7,588 nt of DNA from Thermoprotei archaeon (GTDB lineage: Archaea > Thermoproteota > Thermoprotei_A > Sulfolobales > Fervidicoccaceae): NCBI GenBank assembly GCA_022759165.1, contig JAEMPT010000131.1, forward strand, positions 1 through 7,588, written 5' to 3'. The translations under genes and the position numbers were made by a program. Below are positions 1 through 4,905 of the stretch, piece by piece. Numbering within the stretch: the stretch's first letter is position 1; every line of letters begins with the position of its first letter. Under the pieces are notes generated by a model, which ran no database searches, was not told where the DNA came from, and saw only the letters and a list, made by a program, of their open reading frames with translations.

Positions 1-2
1 GA

Positions 3-158
3 GTATTTGGAATACTTGCTTGGATAGGCTATACTCTAGCTACCACTCCCCCTCATAAACCAATAGAAGAAATTGAAAAGGAAATCGAAAGTGAGCTGAA
101 AAAGCTGGAGGAAGAAGGTAAAACAGGATCACAGGCATCAGAAACGAAAAACACTTGA
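3..158 (+). CDS. C-terminal fragment of an unrecognised membrane protein with a charged tail
   Basis: The frame is open from the left edge to a TGA at 156-158, giving 51 visible residues, so the gene is truncated by the window. It starts with a hydrophobic stretch (VFGILAWIGYTLA) that looks like the end of a transmembrane helix, then TTPPHKP. A strongly charged Glu/Lys segment follows (IEEIEKEIESELKKLEEE) that could form an amphipathic helix or coiled coil, and the end is a polar Gly/Ser/Thr tail. Composition and codon use look like real archaeal coding sequence. I do not recognise the family. The visible part suggests a membrane anchor followed by a soluble C-terminal tail, with topology unknown. 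It converges on thiM, 93 bases away. Confidence 0.6.
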   Translation, partial: VFGILAWIGYTLATTPPHKPIEEIEKEIESELKKLEEEGKTGSQASETKNT

Positions 159-170
159 ATTACAAGAAGG

Positions 171-184
171 TATTTTGCTTTTTC
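171..184 (+). terminator. T-rich stop signal for the left-edge gene
   Basis: Two T-tracts (TTTT, then CTTTTT) lie 12 bases after the TGA of the left-edge gene, in the convergent gap before thiM. Archaeal RNA polymerase stops at oligo-T runs without needing a hairpin. The assignment rests on composition and position only. Confidence 0.35.
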
Positions 185-251
185 ATCTATAAGTCGGACG
201 AAAGCTTACAAAGGTCTTGGGATAAGGTCAGCGAACTTAGTATAACTAGAC

Positions 252-1061
252 CTAGAGCAACTTTTTTACTATTACCTTTTCTTTAACAGCGTTTCCGTCT
301 ATCATATAAAGCCAGTCATATAACTTCACATGAAATAGACCGGGGGTCTTCGCTTCTTCCGACGCTAACTCAGCAACCGCCTTGAAGGTTGCTATACCAG
401 CCAATGTACCTCTTAAAGGACCTTCTACAGCAACGAAAGCACCGGTAATAGCTGAAACAATGCATCCAAGCCCCGTGACCTTATCTACAACTTTTTCCAA
501 ATTTATACCATCCGAAGCAATTGAATATAGCTCCTTTCCATCTGTTACAAAATCTATGGGGCCAGTCATCCCTACAACTACGTTGTGCTTCCTTGCAACC
601 TCTAAGGAGATGCTTTTAGCCATATCTGGATCCTTAATCGCAGAGTCGACTCCTTTCGTCTTGCCAAATTCTCCTGCTAAAGCGAATAATTCTCCATAGT
701 TTCCCTTTACTACTTTGACCGATCTATTCTCCAGTAGCTTTACCGCAGTCTCTGTTCTAAGCCTAGTGGCTCCAGCGCCCACAGGGTCAAGCACCACTGG
801 TTTTTCTAGCTGGGTAGCTAATCTTGCTGCCTTCTCCATCGAATATATCCACCTATCGTCTAGAGTACCAATGTTTATGACCACAGCATCTGCTATCGAT
901 ATTATATCGTAGAGCTCTTCAGGAGAGTGGGCCATTATAGGTGAAGCTCCAATGGATAAAAGCGCATTAGCAGTCGTATTCATAACGACATAATTGGTTA
1001 TATTATGAACGAGAGGCCTTTTCTTCCGTACTTTTTCTATCGCTTCTCCAATCCAATCCAT
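252..1061 (-). CDS. thiM: Hydroxyethylthiazole kinase (ThiM), thiamine salvage
   Basis: ThiM phosphorylates 4-methyl-5-(2-hydroxyethyl)thiazole with ATP, feeding salvaged thiazole into thiamine phosphate synthesis in the cytosol. The family landmarks are present in order. With the chosen start these are the substrate loop PLVHNITNYVVMNTTAN (residues 16-32), LDPVGAGAT (91-99), KGNYGE (about 119-124) and TGLGC (196-200), whose cysteine matches the catalytic-region Cys of bacterial ThiM; the usual form there is TGTGC. The length of 269 residues is normal. A TTG at 1082 would add seven residues. The ATG at 1061 is preferred because a GAGGG purine run (about 1067-1073 on -) sits just upstream and homologues usually begin near here. 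It is a stand-alone kinase with no ThiE fusion, and no other thiamine gene is visible. No TPP riboswitch motif was seen in its leader. Confidence 0.93.
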   Translation of the reverse strand: MDWIGEAIEKVRKKRPLVHNITNYVVMNTTANALLSIGASPIMAHSPEELYDIISIADAVVINIGTLDDRWIYSMEKAARLATQLEKPVVLDPVGAGATRLRTETAVKLLENRSVKVVKGNYGELFALAGEFGKTKGVDSAIKDPDMAKSISLEVARKHNVVVGMTGPIDFVTDGKELYSIASDGINLEKVVDKVTGLGCIVSAITGAFVAVEGPLRGTLAGIATFKAVAELASEEAKTPGLFHVKLYDWLYMIDGNAVKEKVIVKKLL

Positions 1062-1122
1062 AATTATCCCTCTAATAATCAAATAATTATAGTTAACATT
1101 AATAAATTATTATCGCGCATGA

Positions 1123-1133
1123 TATTTATAATT
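1123..1133 (-). promoter_or_regulatory. Possible TATA box for thiM
   Basis: Read on the - strand this is ATTATAAATA, inside an AT-rich stretch upstream of thiM. It would place a transcript start near 1102 and give a leader of about 40 bases. A second AT-rich box around 1100-1112 would give a leader of about 20 bases, and the two cannot be separated by eye. Confidence 0.35.
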
Positions 1134-1262
1134 TGCAATAGGAAAAGGTTCGACGAAAGTGCTACCTTGATAGAGAATTAGGTCAAGAAGAGGGAATAAG
1201 TCCCAAACCTCTTCACTCTCACAAGAACCTTCAGCCTTTAAGGCATATAGGAAGTCAGACTT

Positions 1263-1267
1263 AAAAA
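1263..1267 (-). terminator. T5 run just after the RAM-domain gene
   Basis: On the - strand a run of five T begins two bases after the TGA of the Lrp/AsnC-like gene. It could end that transcript before thiM, about 200 bases downstream, which has its own AT-rich promoter region. Confidence 0.3.
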
Positions 1268-1268
1268 C

Positions 1269-1520
1269 TCACGTGCTTGAAACAAGCGTCGTTGTTCTAG
1301 TTACTTCCGGCATTTTTCTTATAGTTGAAACGAAACCTTCTATAGACTCTATTTTCTCCGCAGAAACAACTACAATCAAATCATACTCTCCAAAGAGAGA
1401 ATAAACTCTCCCTTCAACTAAGTCCTTACTACTTTTTATAAGCTTTTTTATAGCGTCTGAGACTAAATCCTCTGCACCTATCTTAGTGTTAATCAACACA
1501 AATGCTGTTAATGGAGACAT
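1269..1520 (-). CDS. Stand-alone Lrp/AsnC ligand-binding (RAM) domain protein
   Basis: This 83-residue protein matches the effector-binding half of Lrp/AsnC regulators: TAFVLINTKIGAEDLVSDAI, then GRVYSLFGEYDLIVVVSAE, then IRKMPEVTRTTTLV. This is the usual alpha-beta order, with the Gly-x-Tyr-Asp turn that contributes to ligand binding and oligomerisation. No helix-turn-helix is attached. Such single-domain versions are common in archaea and usually form oligomers that bind amino acids or modulate partner regulators. The start at 1520 (MSPLTAF) is chosen over the ATG at 1544 and the TTG at 1556 for two reasons: relatives start right before this strand, and the TATA box at 1561-1568 predicts a transcript start near 1537, downstream of the other two codons. 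The ligand cannot be told from sequence. Confidence 0.88.
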   Translation of the reverse strand: MSPLTAFVLINTKIGAEDLVSDAIKKLIKSSKDLVEGRVYSLFGEYDLIVVVSAEKIESIEGFVSTIRKMPEVTRTTTLVSST

Positions 1521-1560
1521 CGTGTACCATCTATTACAAAACATCGTTTTAAGCAAAGCT

Positions 1561-1568
1561 TTATAATT
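1561..1568 (-). promoter_or_regulatory. TATA box of the RAM-domain gene
   Basis: On the - strand an A-rich run leads into AATTATAAAG. Counting about 26 bases from its centre puts transcription start near 1537, leaving a leader of roughly 17 bases before the ATG at 1520. This spacing helps decide the start codon. Confidence 0.5.
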
Positions 1569-1627
1569 TTTTTGTGGTATCTATGACATTTGACAGGCGA
1601 TATGTATTTTGCAAATAATGGCGTAGA

Positions 1628-1730
1628 GCCGCCGTAGCTCAGCCCGGTAGAGCACCGGCCTCGTACGGTGCTCAATTAATAGGTCGCCAGAGAAAGCCGG
1701 GGGCCGCGGGTTCGATCCCCGCCGGCGGCT
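1628..1730 (+). tRNA. tRNA-Thr (CGT) with a 29-base intron at 37/38
   Basis: All arms are complete. The acceptor GCCGCCG (1628-1634) pairs with CGGCGGC (1723-1729). The D stem is GCTC/GAGC (1637-1640 and 1650-1653). The anticodon stem CCGGC (1655-1659) pairs with GCCGG (1696-1700). The T stem GCGGG/CCCGC flanks TTCGATC (1711-1717). The anticodon is CGT at 1662-1664. The intron is 1666-1694. A bulge-helix-bulge fold supports this: bulges TA^C and AA^A, central pairing of CTC (1660-1662) with GAG (1690-1692) plus a G/A mismatch, and inner stem GGTG (1667-1670) with CGCC (1685-1688). The G1-C72 and C2-G71 pairs and discriminator U73 fit archaeal threonine tRNA. CCA is not encoded. Position 26 is A, so this tRNA lacks the G26 that Trm1 modifies. 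Confidence 0.96.
1666..1694 (+). other. tRNA-Thr intron (splicing endonuclease substrate)
   Basis: The 29-base intron lies after position 37. Its first seven bases, CGGTGCT (1666-1672), are the exact reverse complement of AGCACCG (1651-1657) in the 5' exon. The precursor can therefore form a 7-bp hairpin that competes with both the D stem and the anticodon stem. The productive fold pairs GGTG with CGCC inside the intron instead. Confidence 0.88.
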
Positions 1731-1738
1731 TTCTTTTT
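1731..1738 (+). terminator. T-rich terminator after tRNA-Thr
   Basis: The sequence TTCTTTTT directly follows the discriminator base, as is typical for archaeal tRNA transcription units. Confidence 0.55.
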
Positions 1739-1787
1739 ACCCAAATAATTCGATTAAGCTCTCTCTGTATTGGTTGCCATATCAAGA

Positions 1788-1795
1788 TATAAAAG
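1788..1795 (+). promoter_or_regulatory. TATA box for the pilin-like gene
   Basis: TATAAAAG is a near-ideal archaeal TATA box. It predicts a start near 1817 and a leader of about 22 bases before the ATG at 1840. Confidence 0.55.
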
Positions 1796-1839
1796 GAACT
1801 CAATAAAATTCTAAATAGTGGATGAATTAGCTGATTGGG

Positions 1840-2145
1840 ATGATGGTATTGGCAGAGATCATAAGGATTGAAGGAGTGTCAGCAAAGCCATCAGAGAAAA
1901 AACCGGGAACATACTCGTTAAAAGTATACATAAAAAACGTAGGAGAAGAGAACGCAGAGATTAACTCGATATACGTCTTAAATATATATGGAAATGTATT
2001 TTGTGCGGAAGTATTGAACTTAATCCTATCCCCGGGCGACGTCGGTTACATTAGTTTAGAATGTGAACTTGAAAAAATGTCCCAATATTTTGTTAAAGTC
2101 TCAACGAGAAAAGGGTACGAATCTTTGTATTCTATATCGATTTAG
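1840..2145 (+). CDS. Small soluble protein resembling an archaeal pilin/archaellin-type beta-sandwich
   Basis: This 101-residue protein has no confident family assignment. The pattern is that of a beta-sandwich: charged N-terminal strand (EIIRIEGVSAKPS), YSLKVYIKNVGEENAEINSIYV (strand, turn, strand), a segment with two cysteines, LSPGDVGYISLEC, then YFVKVSTRKGYESLYSISI. The 'KNVGEENAEINSIYV' and 'LSPGDVGYISL' blocks resemble the C-terminal domains of Sulfolobus-type pilins, archaellin-like secreted proteins and CARDB-like domains. There is no N-terminal hydrophobic segment or class III signal peptide, so as annotated it should be cytosolic. It has Cys in the middle and after LSPG...LE that could form a disulfide. 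It has its own TATA box. A second ATG at 1843 is equally possible as start. The gene looks real from its amino-acid pattern and promoter; the function is unknown. Confidence 0.72.
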   Translation: MMVLAEIIRIEGVSAKPSEKKPGTYSLKVYIKNVGEENAEINSIYVLNIYGNVFCAEVLNLILSPGDVGYISLECELEKMSQYFVKVSTRKGYESLYSISI

Positions 2146-2162
2146 TCTTTTACCGCTTTTTC

Positions 2163-2178
2163 ATAAGTTTATAAGTTT
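2163..2178 (+). repeat. Tandem direct repeat ATAAGTTT x2
   Basis: Two perfect adjacent copies of an 8-base unit (2163-2170 and 2171-2178) overlap the TATA-like element that follows. This could be chance in AT-rich DNA. Confidence 0.5.
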
Positions 2179-2184
2179 ATATAT
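2177..2184 (+). promoter_or_regulatory. TATA-like box before the 28-codon mini-ORF
   Basis: TTTATATA lies about 21 bases before the ATG at 2201, so a transcript starting at its normal distance would begin at or just past that codon. This could mean a leaderless mRNA or chance AT-richness. Confidence 0.3.
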
Positions 2185-2200
2185 TGAGATCTTTGTATCC

Positions 2201-2287
2201 ATGATAATTCTTGCATATGAAAGCCTCGCTATTTATGGCGGGGAGAAGGTCAAATTAAAGGTACCATCTGTAAAAGTGGGGGTTTAA
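2201..2287 (+). CDS. Doubtful 28-residue mini-ORF, possible transposon relic
   Basis: The frame reads MIILAYESLAIYGGEKV, then KLKVPSVKVGV, then TAA. The start MIILAY and the ending PSVKVGV recall, loosely, the two ends of archaeal IS605 TnpB proteins. That would fit an internally deleted copy, but the match is from memory and weak. There is no SD; a TATA-like box at 2177-2184 could allow leaderless expression. It lies directly upstream of the hairpin block that resembles an IS605 right end. It could equally be non-coding. Confidence 0.25.
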   Translation: MIILAYESLAIYGGEKVKLKVPSVKVGV

Positions 2288-2290
2288 GGA

Positions 2291-2306
2291 TAAATATTAA
2301 AATATA
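2291..2306 (+). promoter_or_regulatory. AT-rich promoter-like run before the hairpin block
   Basis: TAAATATTAAAATATA contains several overlapping TATA-like boxes. A start about 26 bases from its centre falls near 2324, just before the first hairpin at 2332, so the block could be an independent transcript. Confidence 0.3.
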
Positions 2307-2325
2307 GCAAATAAACATAGAGAAG

Positions 2326-2445
2326 TAATCCATGCCTTTGCGGAAGGCATAGGTTCGGGTACGTAAACTCCCCGAAGGGGGATGAAGGTTAACAGCAAAA
2401 TCACCGGAAGCCTCCAACCCCTACTATGATGAGGGGTAGTTTACT
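2326..2445 (+). ncRNA. Hairpin-rich block resembling an IS200/IS605 right end (omegaRNA-like)
   Basis: Three hairpins occur in about 120 bases. The first is ATGCCTT/AAGGCAT (2332-2338 and 2344-2350) with a five-base loop. The second is TCCCC/GGGGA (2369-2373 and 2378-2382) with loop GAAG. The third is ACCCCT/AGGGGT (2417-2422 and 2432-2437), followed by AGTTTAC. The order 'CCCCGAAGGGGGATGAAGG', 'GGAAGCCTCC', GC hairpin, 'GTAGTTTAC' resembles the 3' end of archaeal IS605 elements, where the RNA serves as the TnpB omegaRNA scaffold and the DNA as the right end recognised by TnpA. No tnpA or tnpB is present. An alternative is a structured leader of the nop5 operon. The structure is seen directly; the IS605 link is inference from recalled patterns. 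Confidence 0.5.
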
Positions 2446-2453
2446 AAATAAAC
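2443..2453 (+). promoter_or_regulatory. Possible TATA box of the nop5 operon
   Basis: ACTAAATAAAC lies about 26 bases before 2475 and would start the mRNA within the SD region of nop5. It directly abuts the end of the IS605-like hairpin block, so insertion of such an element may have shaped this promoter. Confidence 0.35.
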
Positions 2454-2473
2454 TCTTAAACAGAAAATAACTG

Positions 2474-2484
2474 AGGAGATGATT
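2474..2484 (+). promoter_or_regulatory. Shine-Dalgarno site that decides the nop5 start
   Basis: AGGAGATGATT matches the extended archaeal SD (AGGAGGTGAT) with one change. It overlaps the ATG at 2479, which would be far too close, and is correctly placed for the ATG at 2491. Confidence 0.6.
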
Positions 2485-2490
2485 CACAAA

Positions 2491-3747
2491 ATGAAGATTT
2501 ACTTAGTGCAACATGCTATTGGAGCTTTCGCCGTAAAGGATGATGGAAGCTTAGCTGACTTCGAGCATGAGACGAAGGAAATAGATGAAAATGTAGAGGA
2601 ACTTCTGAAGTTCGAGAACGGAGAACCATCATCTAGCTTGTTGAAGCTAGCCGAGAGACTGAACCGGAACGACGAAATATTTGTAGAGGTTGATTCACTT
2701 TCTAGAGCACTAAACAGTAAGTTTCCAGGAATCCATGTATCTGTGACCCCTGCTGCTGAGCCGTTCAGAAACTTCAGACAGAAAGTGAGAGAGATAGCCT
2801 TGGAGACCGGATACTTTAAGACTAAAGAAGAATTTGACGAATTCGTTCATGTTGTAAGCATGGAATATACTAGGAGAAAGCTGAGAAAGGCCGCTCAGAA
2901 GAGGGATCAATTGGCAGCTCAGGCGATAAGAGCTATTGATGATCTAGACAAGACTTACAATCTTTATGTTATAAGATTGAGGGAGTGGTACAGCGTCCAC
3001 TTCCCCGAATTGGATAACCTAGTACCTAATCATGAAATGTATGTGAAGCTGGTTATGGAATTGGGTCACAGGGAAAACTTTACGAAGGAAAATATGTCTA
3101 AAATAGGCATACCACAAGACAAGATTGAGAAGATAGAGAATGCTGCTAAAGAGAGCATAGGAGCTGATCTAAGCGACTTCGATATAAGGCCCATACAGAC
3201 ACTCGCTCGTATGGCGTGGGATACTTATACACTTAGGGAGGAGCTATCTGATTACATCGATAGCGTAATGAAGGAGGTAGCACCGAATATAACAGCGCTG
3301 GTCGGGAGCTTACTGGGAGCAAGACTAATTAGCTTGGCTGGAAGCCTGGAGAATCTCGCGAGGTTACCAGCAAGCACTATACAAGTGCTTGGTGCGGAAA
3401 AGGCTCTATTCAGGTCCCTCAAAACGGGAACAAGGCCGCCAAAGCATGGTATAATCTTCCAATACCCGGAAATACATAAAGCTCCTAGATGGCAGAGAGG
3501 CAAGATGGCCAGGACCCTAGCTGCGAAGCTCGCTATAGCCGCGAAAGTTGACGCATATACAGGGAGATGGATAGGCGATAAGCTAGTAGAGGATTTGACA
3601 AAAAGGATAGAAGAAATTAAGAAGCTCTATGCAAAGCCTCCCGCTAAAGCTGCGCAGCAGAAAGAAGCACCATCGAGACCCCCAAGGAGAGAGGAAAAGA
3701 GAGGAAAGGGCGGAAGGCCTCACAAGAAGAGGTTCGGAGGTAGATAA
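2491..3747 (+). CDS. nop5: Nop5 (Nop56/58 family), box C/D sRNP scaffold
   Basis: Nop5 is the scaffold of the archaeal box C/D sRNP. It binds fibrillarin through its N-terminal domain, dimerises through a coiled coil, and contacts L7Ae and the guide RNA through its NOP domain, allowing 2'-O-methylation of rRNA and tRNA. All parts are visible: the N-terminal alpha/beta domain (MKIYLVQHAIGAFAV onward), a long helical region (about residues 115-265), and the NOP signature with GAEKALFRSLKTG (301-313), PPKHGIIFQYP and HKAPRWQRGKMAR. A Lys/Arg/Glu-rich tail follows from about 385 to the end (418 residues). The ATG at 2491 fits the SD and family starts (MKxYLV); an ATG at 2479 would add four residues. 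It is the first gene of a four-gene operon, with flpA two bases downstream. Confidence 0.96.
   Translation: MKIYLVQHAIGAFAVKDDGSLADFEHETKEIDENVEELLKFENGEPSSSLLKLAERLNRNDEIFVEVDSLSRALNSKFPGIHVSVTPAAEPFRNFRQKVREIALETGYFKTKEEFDEFVHVVSMEYTRRKLRKAAQKRDQLAAQAIRAIDDLDKTYNLYVIRLREWYSVHFPELDNLVPNHEMYVKLVMELGHRENFTKENMSKIGIPQDKIEKIENAAKESIGADLSDFDIRPIQTLARMAWDTYTLREELSDYIDSVMKEVAPNITALVGSLLGARLISLAGSLENLARLPASTIQVLGAEKALFRSLKTGTRPPKHGIIFQYPEIHKAPRWQRGKMARTLAAKLAIAAKVDAYTGRWIGDKLVEDLTKRIEEIKKLYAKPPAKAAQQKEAPSRPPRREEKRGKGGRPHKKRFGGR
3736..3741 (+). promoter_or_regulatory. SD (GGAGGT) for flpA inside the end of nop5
   Basis: GGAGGT lies within the last codons of nop5 and eight bases before a TTG. It supports TTG as the flpA start and translational coupling to nop5. 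Confidence 0.65.
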
Positions 3748-3749
3748 AC

Positions 3750-4451
3750 TTGAGTGAACCGATAAAGGTCAAAGAGCTGGAAATAAATGGTAGGATATTC
3801 GAAATAGAGTTCGAAGATGGTTCTAAAAAGCTGGCGACAATCAATTTAGTTCCTGGAAAGAGGGTTTACGGAGAGAGACTCTACAGGGTCGCTGGGACTG
3901 AGTACAGGGAATGGATACCATACAGGAGCAAGCTCGCCGGCGCGATCTTAAAAGGTATTTCCGCAGTGCCTCTGAAAGAAAGAGACAAAGTTCTTTATTT
4001 GGGGGCTGCTGCAGGGACAACGCCTAGCCATGTAAGTGATATAGTGGGGAACGAGGGTATAGTGTATTCTATAGAATTCGCTCCAAGAGTAATGAGGGAA
4101 TTCCTCTTGGTCGCTAAGGATAGGAGGAATCTTATTCCCATATTAGGGGACGCCAGGAAGCCTTCTTCTTACTCTCATATAGTGGAACAATGCGATGTTA
4201 TTTACGCCGATGTAGCGCAGCCTGAGCAAGCATCACTCGTGATAGAGAATGCGAAGTGGTTCTTGAAGAGAAACGGCTATGTATTTCTCGCAATAAAAGC
4301 GAGAAGTATCGATGTAACAATGGAGCCAACGGAAGTATTTAAGCGGGAGATCGCTACACTCGAGAAGGGAGGGTTCAAAACCCTGAGCACGGTACATCTG
4401 GATCCGTACGACAAGGATCATGCTATGGTCCTAGCGCAGTACCAACCATAA
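3750..4451 (+). CDS. flpA: Fibrillarin-like rRNA/tRNA 2'-O-methyltransferase
   Basis: Fibrillarin is the S-adenosylmethionine-dependent catalytic subunit of the box C/D sRNP. The 233-residue length is typical for archaea, which lack the eukaryotic Gly/Arg-rich domain. An N-terminal beta domain (about 1-55) precedes the methyltransferase fold, with the SAM loop YLGAAAGTTPSHVSD (83-97), acidic ribose-binding site VYSIEFA (105-111), GDARKP (133-138) and YADVAQPEQA (152-161). The K-D-K-H catalytic set is intact: K61 in PYRSKLAG, D154, K183 in AIKA and H224 in DKDHA. Translation starts at TTG (3750), backed by the GGAGGT eight bases upstream; there is no in-frame ATG before the conserved region. 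It follows nop5 by two bases, the usual archaeal pairing of the two partners. Confidence 0.96.
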   Translation: MSEPIKVKELEINGRIFEIEFEDGSKKLATINLVPGKRVYGERLYRVAGTEYREWIPYRSKLAGAILKGISAVPLKERDKVLYLGAAAGTTPSHVSDIVGNEGIVYSIEFAPRVMREFLLVAKDRRNLIPILGDARKPSSYSHIVEQCDVIYADVAQPEQASLVIENAKWFLKRNGYVFLAIKARSIDVTMEPTEVFKREIATLEKGGFKTLSTVHLDPYDKDHAMVLAQYQP

Positions 4452-4473
4452 TGGCAGGTGCATTAAAAGTAAT

Positions 4474-4899
4474 ATGGAAGAGCGACCTGAACACTTCATT
4501 GAAGGAATAGAAAAGAAGGTATTAGATGAGCTCAAATCCGTCAACGACGAGCTGTTATTCCGCATAGCTCTTGATGAAGCACAAAATAGCGATTTTGAAT
4601 TGAAGTTGAGATCGGGGGAAAGCCTCGTTCTCCGCAGTGATGACCTAGAAAAGTTGAGAAAGATAATACCGCCTCACTTGAGAGCAAAGATCCTCCTTCC
4701 TATCGACATAAATATAATAATCAGCGGAGATCAAGTGATATATAAAATCAGCGGAGATCTTTGGCAGGTTAGGATGGTCAAATATATACATAGTAAAAAG
4801 TTAAGATGGAGACCCGAGGACGAGCTCAGAAGAGAAGAGCTGGAAAGATTGATCGACGAGTTCCCATCGTTGGTAAGACTTAAGCTCATTGTGAGGTGA
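4474..4899 (+). CDS. UPF0216/DUF61 family protein
   Basis: The 141-residue protein follows the pattern of the archaeal DUF61 (UPF0216) family: a helical N-terminus, a short strand pair ending in LRSGESLVLRSDDLEKLRKIIPPHLRAKILLPIDI, then the central YKISGDLWQVRMVKYI and a C-terminal WRPEDELRREELERLIDEFPSLVRLKLIV. In relatives the same order reads 'dG..h.i.r.ELe.L...lP......LrLPI', 'G......v....g', '.rpel..L...lP....v'. The biochemical role of the family is unknown. It sits 22 bases after flpA and six before the HTH gene, clearly inside the operon. The upstream GGTG (4457-4460) is a weak, somewhat distant SD, so the start is likely but not certain. Operon position suggests a link with RNA processing or translation, which is inference only. 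Confidence 0.75.
   Translation: MEERPEHFIEGIEKKVLDELKSVNDELLFRIALDEAQNSDFELKLRSGESLVLRSDDLEKLRKIIPPHLRAKILLPIDINIIISGDQVIYKISGDLWQVRMVKYIHSKKLRWRPEDELRREELERLIDEFPSLVRLKLIVR
4893..4899 (+). promoter_or_regulatory. SD (GAGGTGA) overlapping the DUF61 stop codon
   Basis: GAGGTGA includes the TGA that ends the DUF61 gene and lies six bases before the next ATG (4906). It indicates tight translational coupling of the last two operon genes. Confidence 0.65.
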
Positions 4900-4905
4900 G
4901 AAAAA

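Larger units (their letters stand above)
2146..2478 (+). other. 333-base gap: mini-ORF, AT-rich promoters and an IS605-like hairpin block
   Basis: There is no convincing full-length gene here. From left to right it holds a tandem ATAAGTTT repeat (2163-2178), a TATA-like TTTATATA (2177-2184), a possibly leaderless 28-codon reading frame (2201-2287), an AT-rich promoter-like run (2291-2306) and a structured block (2326-2445). The last part is the putative promoter and SD of nop5. The whole may be a decayed or internally deleted IS200/IS605-type element. Confidence 0.5.

Noticed and set aside
382..912. Plus-strand reading frames across thiM
   Set aside because: They are antisense to a gene with full family motifs and have low-complexity Ser/Thr/Pro composition typical of shadow frames.
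1083..1268. TPP riboswitch or small RNA in the thiM leader
   Set aside because: Neither the CTGAGA nor the ACCTGAT-type thiamine motifs are found on the - strand and no strong hairpin is visible. The stretch looks like a simple AT-rich promoter region and 3' end.
1594..1627. Clear promoter for tRNA-Thr
   Set aside because: TATGTATTTT around 1601-1610 is at a reasonable distance but is a poor TATA match, so it was not listed as a feature.
2163..2178. Start of a CRISPR or iteron array
   Set aside because: There are only two adjacent 8-base copies with no spacers and no further copies in the window.
2426..2474. C/D box RNA made of ATGATGA (2426-2432) and CTGA (2471-2474)
   Set aside because: The ATGATGA is in the loop and stem of the ACCCCT/AGGGGT hairpin, no closing stem flanks the two boxes, and the CTGA overlaps the nop5 SD. 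The IS605-like reading explains the region better.
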